From Grimontia marina (GTDB lineage Bacteria; Pseudomonadota; Gammaproteobacteria; Enterobacterales; Vibrionaceae): a DNA stretch of 64,000 nt. Numbering within the stretch: the stretch's first letter is position 1; each line of letters begins with the position of its first letter. The notes under the pieces are model-generated. The model saw only the letters and a program-made list of their open reading frames with translations. It was not told the DNA's origin and made no database searches. The DNA lies in the NCBI RefSeq assembly GCF_900060185.1, contig NZ_FIZY01000002.1, positions 1-64,000 of the forward strand, given 5' to 3'. This document shows positions 20,133 to 29,048 of this stretch, piece after piece. A program made the position numbers and the translations under genes.

Positions 20133-20867
20133 ATGTCTGTTTTGGTTGAAGTGTGCATTGATAGTATTGAATCCCTTTCTATTGCCGAGCGAGCAGGCGC
20201 AAAGCGTATTGAGCTTTGTAGTTCGCTGGCGACAGGTGGCCTGACAGCAAGTGCGGGTTACATGAAAGCCGCGATGCGTGTGGCGGGCATTCCGGTTTAC
20301 GGCATTATCCGACCCCGTGAAGGCGACTTCCTTTATTCGGGTGATGATGTAGAAATCATGCTCGAAGACATTCACACCGCTAAACAGGCAGGCCTTAACG
20401 GCGTGGTGATCGGTGCGCTGCAGGCTGACGGAAAAATTGATGAGACCATCGTCGGCGACATGATTAAAGCTGCCTCCGGCATAGGCATCACTTTCCACCG
20501 CGCGATTGACCACTGCTCAGCCCCGTTCGATGCCCTGGAGTTTCTGATAGCGCACAAAGTAGAACGCATCCTCACTTCCGGTCTTGCCAAGCGCGCAGAA
20601 GACGGCATAGATAAGCTGAAAGACATGGTGGCCTTCACCCAAGGTCGACTCTCTATCATGCCGGGCGCCGGTGTCTCGCCGGATAACGCAAAACGCATTG
20701 TCCAAGCCACAGGCGTCAGCGAAATTCACCTCTCCGGTAAAACCACCCGCCAATCCCATATGGCTTTCCAGAACGAAAACGCCACCATGGGTAACGGTGA
20801 CGATTTCGCTATCACAGTCACCAACCCGGACACCATCAAAGCGACACTGGCTGCGCTCTCTTCTTAA
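20133..20867 (+). CDS. cutC: CutC family copper homeostasis protein
   Basis: This 244-residue TIM-barrel protein belongs to the CutC family. Family signatures are VEVCIDSIESLSIAERAGA at the N-terminus, RIELCSSLATGGLT, the IRPREGDFLYS stretch, GITFHRAID and the glycine-rich MPGAGV loop. The family is linked to copper tolerance, but its biochemical activity is not settled. AGGGAG precedes the ATG by 7 bases. It stands alone between two terminators. Confidence 0.93.
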   Translation: MSVLVEVCIDSIESLSIAERAGAKRIELCSSLATGGLTASAGYMKAAMRVAGIPVYGIIRPREGDFLYSGDDVEIMLEDIHTAKQAGLNGVVIGALQADGKIDETIVGDMIKAASGIGITFHRAIDHCSAPFDALEFLIAHKVERILTSGLAKRAEDGIDKLKDMVAFTQGRLSIMPGAGVSPDNAKRIVQATGVSEIHLSGKTTRQSHMAFQNENATMGNGDDFAITVTNPDTIKATLAALSS

Positions 20868-20907
20868 GCCTGATTTCCCAAGCCTGATCGAGCCTCGCAC
20901 TTTTCCG

Positions 20908-20941
20908 AAAGGGGGATTGAAATCATCCTCCTTTCTTTTTT
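20908..20941 (+). terminator. cutC terminator
   Basis: AAAGGGGGAT and ATCCTCCTTT pair apart from one G-U and are followed by CTTTTTT. Confidence 0.65.
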
Positions 20942-20979
20942 AGGGTGGCAGGACAAACCCGAGGAAAAGGACGTGGCAC

Positions 20980-21801
20980 ATGGCGAGCGAAGATAAAAAC
21001 CAGCCAACGAAAAAGAAGAAAGGGAAACTCAGCAGCGAAGCCTACGAAAACAAACTCGCTGAGCTACAGACGGAACTCGTCAAACTTCAGGAATGGGTCA
21101 AACTCAAAGGCCTGAAAGTGGTCGTCGTCTTCGAAGGGCGCGATGCCGCGGGAAAAGGCGGCGTGATAAAGCGCATTACCGAAAAGCTCAACCCGCGTGT
21201 CTGCCGCATTGTCGCGCTGGATAAACCCACCGAACGCGAACGCACCCAATGGTATTTCCAACGCTACGTTTCGCATCTTCCTGCTGCAGGCGAAATCGTC
21301 CTGTTTGACCGGAGTTGGTATAACCGTGCGGGCGTAGAGCGCGTGATGGGCTTTTGCAGCGACGAGCAATACGACGAGTTCATGCGCACCTGCCCCGAAT
21401 TCGAGCGTATGCTGCAACGCTCCGGTATTATCCTGTTGAAATACTGGTTCTCAGTGTCTGATGAAGTGCAGGAAAAACGCTTTAAAGAACGCATCGATAC
21501 CCCGATCAAACGCTGGAAGTTCAGCCCGATGGATTTGGAGTCCCGAAGCCGCTGGAAAGAATACAGCGAAGCGAAAGACAAAATGTTCTCCTACACAGAC
21601 ACCAAAGAATCTCCATGGTGGGTGGTGGAAGCCGACAACAAAAAGCGGGCGCGCCTGAACTGTATTTCCCATCTTCTCTCCAGCATTCCGTATGAAGCGA
21701 TCAGCTATGACACCATCGAACTGCCCGAGATCAACAAAGAGGGCTATGTCCGTGTGCCGCTCGAAAGCCAAAGCTTTGTGCCGGATGTGACCGACGAGTG
21801 A
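20980..21801 (+). CDS. ppk2: Polyphosphate kinase 2 (class I PPK2)
   Basis: This 273-residue, single-domain PPK2 uses polyphosphate to phosphorylate nucleoside diphosphates. The Walker A loop is FEGRDAAGKGG, Walker B is LFDRSWYNRAGVE, and the lid region follows with KRWKFSPMDLESRSRW. The lysine-rich N-terminal 18 residues are variable in the family. A GAGGAAAAGGA tract precedes the ATG. The gene is monocistronic with its own terminator. Confidence 0.94.
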   Translation: MASEDKNQPTKKKKGKLSSEAYENKLAELQTELVKLQEWVKLKGLKVVVVFEGRDAAGKGGVIKRITEKLNPRVCRIVALDKPTERERTQWYFQRYVSHLPAAGEIVLFDRSWYNRAGVERVMGFCSDEQYDEFMRTCPEFERMLQRSGIILLKYWFSVSDEVQEKRFKERIDTPIKRWKFSPMDLESRSRWKEYSEAKDKMFSYTDTKESPWWVVEADNKKRARLNCISHLLSSIPYEAISYDTIELPEINKEGYVRVPLESQSFVPDVTDE

Positions 21802-21824
21802 TAAGCCAATAAACGCATCACCCC

Positions 21825-21853
21825 AAAAGCGCAGCCGATAAAAGCTGCGCTTT
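21825..21853 (+). terminator. ppk2 terminator
   Basis: AAAGCGCAGC and GCTGCGCTTT form a 10-bp stem with an 8-base loop, followed by a weak T-rich tail. Confidence 0.75.
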
Positions 21854-22071
21854 CTGTCTTGAAAATACACCTCATAGACCGCCTTTCCAGACAGCGTCAA
21901 AACTTCGTAAACCCCTGTAATAACGCCATAGAAACGTCATCACTGTGCATTCACTACCAATTCGTTCTGATGAACTGAGGGGCTGCTTCAAATAACGGAT
22001 TTTCTCGCTCACTCACCCGATAACTCCCTCTATATATTCCGCCCCCAGTTTCAACAACCACAACGACGACA

Positions 22072-25000
22072 ATGATCAAGAAACAATTAGCCTGCCTTAT
22101 TCCGGCATTGCTCGCTGGGGCAAGCTGCTCAACAGCCTTCGCCAGCACACCAAGCTCTCAAACCGTTTACTTCAACCAGAAATCCCTGCCTTCAGATACC
22201 CAAGGCTCACTGGCTGCCAGCGTCAGCATGGCGCAGAGCGTGATCATGCCAACCCTCCACGGCATCGAAGGCGATCGCCAGCCACATCTGGTCGCACTGC
22301 GTAAAGCACTGTTGATCGTTGAGCCTCACGCCACTGGAGCGCTTCAAAACAGCGACATCGCCGTGGTGGTGAAAAACAGCCAGGGCGAAGAAGTGCACCG
22401 CACCACCCTGCTGCCACCTTCGGCCCAACCAAAGCCTACGGGTCAGATTGATATCGACATCGACATTGTCGTGCCGGAAACCTACGCCCACCGCATCTCG
22501 TCACAACAGGCGATTGATGCCATCGCCTATGAGTCCGGCAAGGACGCTTTCAAAGCGCTGCTGACTGAGCATGACACCCTTGAAATCGCCACCAGCAACG
22601 GCAACTTTGCCTACGACTTTATGCTGCCGGAAGGCGCAGAACTCGACGGCAAGATCGTCACCTTCTCCTCACAGGCCGGATACAATTCACGCATTCACTA
22701 CACCCACGGCTCAGACACGCTCTCAAACGGTAACCGCTTTACCTACAACAACGTCGGCGGAAAATGGTTTGCCCAGTCTGACGCGGATTACGGCAAGCTC
22801 GCCTACAGCGACAACGCCTACACGGCGGTTTTGCCCGCAGAAGTGATTGAGCCGGGTTTCAGCCTTACATTCAGCAATGGCCATCAGGAAGGTGTAGTTG
22901 AAGGTATTAAAGTCGGCGCCAATACCACACTGATCCTTAACGCTATCGATGTGGGTCTGCTGACGCCACCACGCGGTGAATTCCGCTTTATGACCGATGA
23001 GAACCTGCACCGCGACTACTTCCAGTCTGTGCAGATCAGCAAGCTTATCGTGAACCCCTATGCGCCTATCCATCTCGAAGAGATCATGCTGCCGGATGGC
23101 CGCCTTCTGGTCGACGTTGACCCAAGCAAAGCAGACGCTTACGGCAGTGATTCCCACTACCGTATTGCCCGAGAATTGATTTCCGCTGGCATCAACAGCG
23201 CCAACTACGGCGTGAACAGCCATGACGTAATGAACGGCTCTCAATGGAACATCAGCGCGCCTTACCACGCAGCCCAAGTGACGGTGAACAACTCACGGGG
23301 CAACTACAGCGATGGCATTATCAATCACGGCTTGCTCGGCTCTTATGCCGGTGTCGCGTCAGTGGTCAGCTCAACAGGCAATGAATTCAGCCACGAAGTC
23401 GGCCATGAGTTTGGGGCTGGCACCCATGCAGAAGCTCACTATCTGGGCGGATTCAAAGGCTCGGTGCATAACAGCTCAACCAATATAAACTCTACCTGGG
23501 GCTGGGATCTGTTTGAAAACCGCTTCCTGCCGAACCTCAGCAAAGCGCGAACCAATGGCTCGTCTTGCTACGAAGGCGAATGCGCAGAACCATTCAACGG
23601 ACACAGTTTCGGTTGGGGCACCATGGCAGGTGGCTGGCCGCTGCACCCGGCAGGCAATGAATACACGCTGCACACCCCATACGAGCTGAACGTGTTCCAG
23701 CATTTTATGGAAGGGAAAGCGAGCTTTGACCCCGCCTCCCCAACCGGATTCAGCAAATGGGATGCAGAAAGCCAGACCATGCAGCCATGGGACAACAGCG
23801 TGAAGGACGATCTCGCCTTTAACATTGTCACCATCAGCGACAACAACACCCTGAACGAGTTTGGCGCGGAAAGCCGCAAGTTCCACGAACTATTCGAGAA
23901 CGCAGACGCCGTTCGCATCAACACAGGAAACGGCTACTGGGCGCGGGATTTCTACCTGCCGACTGACCAAAGCTTCGAAGGCAAAGTGGTGGTGTTCCGC
24001 TCATCAGCAGGCTACAACTCCCACATTCACCTTAACGGTAGCTCCCAGCTTCTGGTGAACGGCACCCAATACGCTTACCGTTTTGAAGCGGGCCTATGGG
24101 CAGAAGTCGAAAAAGACATCATCGACAAAACCGTGCCGCGCATTCCTGAAAAACAGGGCGTAGCCGTGACCACACTGGTGGGTTACTACGACCCAAGCAA
24201 CACGCTGCCAAGTTACATCTACCCTGCCCTGCATGGTGCGCATGGCGCTGTGTATGCCGATAACTTTACTGCATCATCGTGCCAGTTGGACGTGCTCACC
24301 CAGCAAGGCGGCACCCAACGCTTCAACCTGCACAACCGACGCTTTAAAGAAGGCTTGATGAACCGCTTCCACGTGAATGTGAAAACCGCGCTTAACCCTT
24401 ACCGCGCCGAGCTTTACTGCAACGATAAACTGCTTGCCGATATCGCGATTAACGCGCCGACAGTAGAACTTAAAGCTGGCATTGTTACCACAGAGCTTGG
24501 CGAAGCGCCGACCCTGTCAGGAGTGACAGACGTGACCCTGCAACAGGGCGATAGCTTCGATGCACTGCAAGGCGTGAGCGCGTTTGATAAGGAAGATGGC
24601 GACATCACCGCTAACATCCGCGTTTCTGGTGATATCGAGACCCAAACACCGGGTGATTACCTGCTGAGCTACAAAGTCACCGACAGCGAAGGCCAGACAG
24701 CATCAGCCACCCGCACCATCACGGTCGAAGCCAGCGCCACATGTATTGCCAGCTGGGAGAAAAACCGCGTGTATGTGGGCGGCGATAAAGTCTCGCACCA
24801 CGGCGTAGTATGGTTGGCCGCCTGGTGGACCAAAGGCGAAGAGCCGGGCAACACCGGCGAATGGGGCGTTTGGAAACAAACCGACGACAAGAGCTGTGGC
24901 TGCACTAACCCAGAACCAAACCCAGAGCCAACACCCGAACCGGACCCAGAAGTGACACCGCCACCACCGGGTGAATACCCAAATTACACACCGGGCGCAG

Positions 25001-25158
25001 CCTATCAGGAAGGTGCCATTGTAAAAGGTCAGGACGGCAAGCTATACCAATGCAAGCCATGGCCAAACTCAGGCTGGTGCTCTAACCCAAGCTACGCGCC
25101 AGGTAAAACACCGTTCTGGCAAGATGCCTGGAACCTGCTGAAGTCATACCAATCGTAG
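22072..25158 (+). CDS. Secreted M66 metalloprotease (TagA/StcE-like) with chitin-binding modules
   Basis: This 1028-residue exported protease has a signal peptide ending near AFA. The zincin motif HEVGHEFGAGTH (HExxHxxGxxH, about residues 444-455) identifies family M66, whose members TagA and StcE cleave mucin-type glycoproteins. One beta domain occurs twice, before the catalytic domain (about 165-250) and after it (about 600-685), each with a GYNS-IH core. A DUF5011/Ig-like domain follows (DKEDGDITANI). The C-terminus has two CBM5/12-type chitin-binding modules (W-KN-VY-GGDKV and AYQEGAIVKGQDGKLYQCK) joined by a Pro/Glu linker. The combination suggests binding to chitin or mucus together with glycoprotein cleavage. 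A Cys at residue 19 is not in a good lipobox. Confidence 0.9.
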   Translation: MIKKQLACLIPALLAGASCSTAFASTPSSQTVYFNQKSLPSDTQGSLAASVSMAQSVIMPTLHGIEGDRQPHLVALRKALLIVEPHATGALQNSDIAVVVKNSQGEEVHRTTLLPPSAQPKPTGQIDIDIDIVVPETYAHRISSQQAIDAIAYESGKDAFKALLTEHDTLEIATSNGNFAYDFMLPEGAELDGKIVTFSSQAGYNSRIHYTHGSDTLSNGNRFTYNNVGGKWFAQSDADYGKLAYSDNAYTAVLPAEVIEPGFSLTFSNGHQEGVVEGIKVGANTTLILNAIDVGLLTPPRGEFRFMTDENLHRDYFQSVQISKLIVNPYAPIHLEEIMLPDGRLLVDVDPSKADAYGSDSHYRIARELISAGINSANYGVNSHDVMNGSQWNISAPYHAAQVTVNNSRGNYSDGIINHGLLGSYAGVASVVSSTGNEFSHEVGHEFGAGTHAEAHYLGGFKGSVHNSSTNINSTWGWDLFENRFLPNLSKARTNGSSCYEGECAEPFNGHSFGWGTMAGGWPLHPAGNEYTLHTPYELNVFQHFMEGKASFDPASPTGFSKWDAESQTMQPWDNSVKDDLAFNIVTISDNNTLNEFGAESRKFHELFENADAVRINTGNGYWARDFYLPTDQSFEGKVVVFRSSAGYNSHIHLNGSSQLLVNGTQYAYRFEAGLWAEVEKDIIDKTVPRIPEKQGVAVTTLVGYYDPSNTLPSYIYPALHGAHGAVYADNFTASSCQLDVLTQQGGTQRFNLHNRRFKEGLMNRFHVNVKTALNPYRAELYCNDKLLADIAINAPTVELKAGIVTTELGEAPTLSGVTDVTLQQGDSFDALQGVSAFDKEDGDITANIRVSGDIETQTPGDYLLSYKVTDSEGQTASATRTITVEASATCIASWEKNRVYVGGDKVSHHGVVWLAAWWTKGEEPGNTGEWGVWKQTDDKSCGCTNPEPNPEPTPEPDPEVTPPPPGEYPNYTPGAAYQEGAIVKGQDGKLYQCKPWPNSGWCSNPSYAPGKTPFWQDAWNLLKSYQS

Positions 25159-25201
25159 TCAATATCCGCTCATCCTAGCTTGTGCGTGCTTCAAGACACA
25201 A

Positions 25202-25230
25202 AAAAGCGGTGGCCAATGACCACCGCTTTT
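25202..25230. terminator. Bidirectional terminator between M66 protease and ratB
   Basis: AAAAGCGGTGG and CCACCGCTTTT pair perfectly with a 7-base loop. T runs in both directions let it serve the protease on the plus strand and ratB on the minus strand. Confidence 0.88.
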
Positions 25231-25299
25231 CTCTTTGTTCTTATCTGCGTTCTAATCCGCATTCTTCTTCACTTTCTTATACGAAAGCGAAGCGCTGAT

Positions 25300-25650
25300 T
25301 TATTCGCCTTTGCGCAGCGGGTTCACCTTACCACCTGTCACCGGGTCAGATTTCCCTTCCGCTTTCATGCGCTCTGCGCGGCGGCGGCGGATTTCTTTCG
25401 GGTCAGCCACCAACGGGCGATAGATTTCAATGCGGTCGCCGTCATGCACTGTCGCATCCAGTTTCACCAGACGACTGAACACACCGACTTTATTCTTCTT
25501 CAGGTCGATTTCAGGGTACGCATCCAAAATACCCGAGTGGCTGATGATCGCCTCCACCGGCGTATCTGGCGTCACAATCGCCTTAAAAACACGTTGCTCA
25601 TCCGGCAACCCATACATTACTTCAATATGCAGTAACTTACCGTCACTCAT
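25300..25650 (-). CDS. ratB: RnfH-family ubiquitin-like protein RatB
   Basis: This 116-residue protein of the RnfH/YfjF family has a ubiquitin-like fold. Signatures are IEVMYGLPDEQ, AIISHSGIL, NKVGVFSRLVKLD and DGDRIEIYRPLVADPKEIRRRRAE. Its function is not established. It overlaps the 3' end of ratA by 8 bases, the arrangement seen in many gammaproteobacteria next to smpB. Confidence 0.93.
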   Translation of the reverse strand: MSDGKLLHIEVMYGLPDEQRVFKAIVTPDTPVEAIISHSGILDAYPEIDLKKNKVGVFSRLVKLDATVHDGDRIEIYRPLVADPKEIRRRRAERMKAEGKSDPVTGGKVNPLRKGE

Positions 25651-26074
25651 AAATGTCTCTCGCCCTGTCGGTGAAAGCCTTCACCATATTCACCGCCAGC
25701 TCGTTAAAGACTTTTCCGAACGCCATTTCTACCAAACCATTGGTGAACTCAAAATCCAAATTCAGCTCAATTTTGCACGCATCCGTATCCAAAGACGTAA
25801 AATGCCAGCCACCCACCAGTTTTCGGAAAGGGCCATCAACCAGTTCCATTTTGATTTGCTGACCGTTTACCAGTAGATTGCGCGTGGTAAACGTTTTGCG
25901 GATACCGGCTTTAGACACATCCACCGACGCGGTCATCGCACTGTCATTGGCTTCCAGCACGCGCGAACCGGCACACCCCGGCAAAAAAGAAGGGTAAGCT
26001 TCAACATCATTAACAAGTTCAAACATCTGCTCTGCACTATACGGCACCAACGCAGAACGGGTAATACGCGGCAT
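25643..26074 (-). CDS. ratA: Ribosome association toxin RatA
   Basis: This 143-residue START/polyketide-cyclase-fold protein is homologous to E. coli RatA (YfjG), reported to bind 50S subunits and block 70S formation. It also resembles the COQ10 family. Signatures are SALVPYSAEQMFELVNDVEAYPSFLPGC and FEFTNGLVEMAFGKVFNELA. It is divergent from smpB and coupled to ratB. Confidence 0.93.
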   Translation of the reverse strand: MPRITRSALVPYSAEQMFELVNDVEAYPSFLPGCAGSRVLEANDSAMTASVDVSKAGIRKTFTTRNLLVNGQQIKMELVDGPFRKLVGGWHFTSLDTDACKIELNLDFEFTNGLVEMAFGKVFNELAVNMVKAFTDRARDIYE

Positions 26075-26280
26075 AGCGTCTCCTCTCAGGTCGATTCCGG
26101 CATCATATCACCAGACCGTATTTTTCCCCAAATTCCTTCAACATGCCTCCAAACCGCACAAACGGCAACGAACAGGTACACCCAGAAACACCGCCATCGA
26201 CGGTTTATGGGGACGGGCGCCTGAAAATCCGATAAAAACTTGTTTCGCCCACCATAACCACTACGTATAATGCCGCCATT

Positions 26281-26766
26281 ATGGTAAAGAAAAACGCAAA
26301 GAATAAGGCGGGCAGCAACACGATTGCTCAGAACCGCCAGGCTCGCCACGAATACTTCATCGAAGACGATATTGAGGTAGGGCTAGAGCTACAAGGCTGG
26401 GAAGTGAAATCACTCCGTGCAGGCAAAGCCAACATCAGTGAGAGCTACGTGTTCTTCCGTAATGGTGAAGCTTTCATGTCTGGCGCGACCATCACTCCGC
26501 TGAACGTTGCTTCTACACACGTAGTGGCAGACCCAACACGCGTGCGAAAACTGCTGCTCAAGCGTCGTGAACTCGACAATTTGATTGGTAAAGTGAACCG
26601 CGAAGGTTACACAGTTATCGCGCTTTCCATGTACTGGAAACAGTCGTGGGCTAAACTTAAGATTGGTCTGGCGAAGGGTAAAAAACTTCATGACAAACGT
26701 GATGCTTCCAAAGATCGCGATTGGCAGCGCGACAAAGCGCGAATCATGAAGCACTCAACCAGATAA
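26281..26766 (+). CDS. smpB: tmRNA-binding protein SmpB
   Basis: This 161-residue protein binds tmRNA and brings it to stalled ribosomes for trans-translation. Signatures are [59 protein letters not shown] at the tail and the central [10 protein letters not shown]. It lies 46 bases upstream of ssrA. Confidence 0.97.
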   Translation: MVKKNAKNKAGSNTIAQNRQARHEYFIEDDIEVGLELQGWEVKSLRAGKANISESYVFFRNGEAFMSGATITPLNVASTHVVADPTRVRKLLLKRRELDNLIGKVNREGYTVIALSMYWKQSWAKLKIGLAKGKKLHDKRDASKDRDWQRDKARIMKHSTR

Positions 26767-26769
26767 TCG

Positions 26770-26797
26770 TTGACGCAGCAGCATGTTATGCTAGTAT
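26770..26797 (+). promoter_or_regulatory. Probable ssrA promoter
   Basis: TTGACG at 26770 and TAGTAT at 26792 are spaced 16 bases apart, just upstream of the mature tmRNA 5' end. Confidence 0.6.
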
Positions 26798-26812
26798 CTG
26801 CGTCCACATTCC

Positions 26813-27180
26813 GGGGCTGATTCAGGATTCGACAGGATCAAGAAGGCTCGTGGAGCATGCCGAGGGGCGGTTTGCCTCGTAAAAAGCCGCAAAAAAATAG
26901 TCGCAAACGACGAAAACTACGCACTAGCAGCTTAATAACCTGCTCAGAGCCTGCCCTCCCTAGCCTCCGCCTGTAGGACGGGGAATCAGGGCAGTCAAAC
27001 CCAATCAGGATAGCGAGGGAAGCTTTGACCGAAGAGCTGAACCGCGAAATAGAATTTCGGTATGTCTTTTTGTAGCGTGTCTATTCGCAGCACACTGACG
27101 AGATTAAAGATAGACTAAGCATGTAGCGCCATTAGTTAGACTGATTTTGGACGCGGGTTCAACTCCCGCCAGCTCCACCA
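26813..27180 (+). ncRNA. ssrA: tmRNA
   Basis: This is a one-piece tmRNA. The 5' end GGGGCTGATTC and the 3' end with a T-loop (GGTTCAACTCC) and CCA form the tRNA-like domain. The tag reading frame runs 26903-26932 and encodes ANDENYALAA, followed by TAATAA; this equals the E. coli tag. Together with SmpB it rescues stalled ribosomes and marks their products for proteolysis. The 3' end of ssrA is a common integration site, and accessory genes begin right behind it, although no integrase or second att copy is visible. Confidence 0.98.
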
Positions 27181-27190
27181 AACGTTTGGA

Positions 27191-27222
27191 AAGCGCCAAC
27201 TCGAAAGGGTTGGCGCTTTTTT
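27191..27222 (+). terminator. ssrA terminator
   Basis: AAGCGCCAAC and GTTGGCGCTT pair and are followed by TTTT. Confidence 0.9.
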
Positions 27223-27284
27223 AATATCTAAACCCCTGAGCCAGCGCATATTTATGACAAACTGCTCACACTTACATTGATTAA

Positions 27285-27386
27285 TATCCCTTTAAGGGGA
27301 TATTGGTTTGCATATACCCAGTAAGGGATATAAGTTTAAATATAACGTGTAGGGGATAAGAAATAATATATCTGCAGTAAAGGATA
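27285..27386 (+). promoter_or_regulatory. Four phased HipB-type operators
   Basis: Four sites fit TATCC-N8-GGATA, the consensus known for E. coli HipB. They are 27285-27302 (exact match), 27313-27330, 27341-27358 and 27369-27386 (left half variant, right half GGATA intact). Start-to-start spacing is exactly 28 bases each time. They lie directly before hipB, so autorepression by HipB or HipAB is expected. Confidence 0.88.
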
Positions 27387-27414
27387 TATTATTTCACGTA
27401 AATGGAGCGTTGTG

Positions 27415-27660
27415 ATGATTTACAGTCCGCAGCAATTGGCGAATCACTTAAAGTTACTTCGAACCAAGCATAAGCTTACACAAGCCGAGCTCGCTCAGCG
27501 CGTCGGTCTAAAACAAGCCACCCTTTCTAACTTTGAGAACCACCCAGACACTACACAGCTCAAAACTGTTTTCAAGATCATCCAAGCATTGGGTGTAAAA
27601 ATGGAAATCAGCACTGAAGTGAAGCCTGTGCAAAATCACTCCGATGAAGAGGTGTGGTGA
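27415..27660 (+). CDS. hipB: HipB-family antitoxin, XRE regulator
   Basis: This protein of about 81 residues has a Cro/C1-type helix-turn-helix (LTQAELAQRVGLKQATLSNFE) and an acidic tail ending in EEVW, as in HipB. It neutralises HipA and represses the operon. The ATG at 27415 has GGAG 7 bases upstream; a GTG one codon earlier is possible. Its TGA overlaps the hipA ATG (TGATG), so the genes are translationally coupled. Confidence 0.9.
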   Translation: MIYSPQQLANHLKLLRTKHKLTQAELAQRVGLKQATLSNFENHPDTTQLKTVFKIIQALGVKMEISTEVKPVQNHSDEEVW

Positions 27661-28967
27661 TGGAAAAGCTTGTGACATATATGAATGGAGAGCGTGTTGG
27701 CGAGTTCATTAAACTGACCAACGGCGCACACGAATTCCAATATTGTGCGCAGTGGCTTGAAAATCCAAAAGGGAGGCCACTTTCCCTTTCATTGCCCCTT
27801 CAGTTTAAAAAACATACCTCCAGCCACGTTATCAATTACTTTGATAATCTGCTGCCTGATCTCAACGAAATCCGTGACCGCATTTTAGCGAGATATAAAG
27901 CCGACTCACGTCAAGCGTTCGACCTTTTAAAACAAGTTGGCAAAGACAGCGTAGGCGCAATATCTCTGCACACAGCAGACGATAAACCTCATGTTCAGCA
28001 ACTTGATTATGAGCCGCTCAGCAAGTCGCGATTAAAGAAAGTGCTCAGTGCATATCAGTCCAAGATCCCGCTTGGCATGTTAGACGACGAAGACGATTTT
28101 CGTATCTCCATCGCGGGCGCGCAGGAAAAAACAGCACTACTCAAAATAGGTAACGACTGGTGTATACCGAAAGGTTCAACGCCTACTTCACACATCATCA
28201 AGCTGCCTATTGGCGAAATTCAACAACCCAACGCAACACTGGACATGACCGACAGCGTTGAGAACGAGTTTCTCTGTTTGAAGCTGGCAAAGGCGCTTGA
28301 TTTTGCGGTTCCTGATACTGAAATCATTCACTGCAACGGCATTAAAGCACTGGCCGTTGAGCGTTTCGACAGGCGCTGGTCAAAAGACAACACGTGGCTT
28401 TTGCGTTTACCGCAGGAAGACATGTGCCAAGCGTTCGGCAAACCTTCTGCGATTAAATACGAAAGTGATGGCGGTATTGGCGTAAAAGAGATCATGCAGC
28501 TGCTATTAGGTTCAAGTAACGCACTGGCCGACCGCGCTGCGTTTATGCGTTTTTTAGTCTTCCAATGGCTGATAGGCGCAACCGATGGACATGCCAAAAA
28601 CTTCTCTATCTTTATTGGTGCTGGCGGCACATACCAGCTTACTCCCTTCTACGACATTATCTCCGCCTACCCCATTGTTGGCGGAAAAGGGCTTCACATC
28701 AAATCACTAAAACTCGCCATGGGCCTGAAAGCAAGCAAAGGGAAAAAGTACAAGCTAGACAAAATCTACCCTCGCCATTTCCTCGCAACAGCCAAGGAGG
28801 TAGGGTTTAGCCAAATCCAGATGCAAGAAATCATGGATGGGCTGGCTGAGGCGTTACCCAAAGCGATCGAGCAGGTAAAACAACAGCTGCCCCCCGAATT
28901 TCCAGCGCATATTGCAGATGCGATATTTGAGGGGGCTTTGAAGATGGTGGGGCGATTGAGTCATTAA
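27660..28967 (+). CDS. hipA: HipA-family serine/threonine kinase toxin
   Basis: This 435-residue kinase is close in layout to E. coli HipA, which phosphorylates glutamyl-tRNA synthetase and causes growth arrest and persistence. Visible elements are the N-terminal subdomain (PLSLSLPLQF, VINYFDNLLPD), the ATP-site loop AGAQEKTALLK near residue 150, the catalytic DGHAKNFS and the DFG-like FYDIIS. E. coli HipA inactivates itself by phosphorylating Ser150 in a loop next to the AGAQEK stretch. The ATG at 27660 overlaps the hipB stop. This is the most canonical of three HipA-family loci in the window. Confidence 0.93.
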   Translation: MEKLVTYMNGERVGEFIKLTNGAHEFQYCAQWLENPKGRPLSLSLPLQFKKHTSSHVINYFDNLLPDLNEIRDRILARYKADSRQAFDLLKQVGKDSVGAISLHTADDKPHVQQLDYEPLSKSRLKKVLSAYQSKIPLGMLDDEDDFRISIAGAQEKTALLKIGNDWCIPKGSTPTSHIIKLPIGEIQQPNATLDMTDSVENEFLCLKLAKALDFAVPDTEIIHCNGIKALAVERFDRRWSKDNTWLLRLPQEDMCQAFGKPSAIKYESDGGIGVKEIMQLLLGSSNALADRAAFMRFLVFQWLIGATDGHAKNFSIFIGAGGTYQLTPFYDIISAYPIVGGKGLHIKSLKLAMGLKASKGKKYKLDKIYPRHFLATAKEVGFSQIQMQEIMDGLAEALPKAIEQVKQQLPPEFPAHIADAIFEGALKMVGRLSH

Positions 28968-29048
28968 TACAAATTACGAAGCAGAAAGCCTCCAGCTATT
29001 CGCTAGAGCGTTCCTGCTCATTATACATTCAACGACTGTTTACCCAAC

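Noticed and set aside
27285-27386. CRISPR array, because of evenly spaced repeats
   Set aside because: Only four 18-base sites in phase with short spacers, each a palindrome of the HipB operator type; no cas genes.
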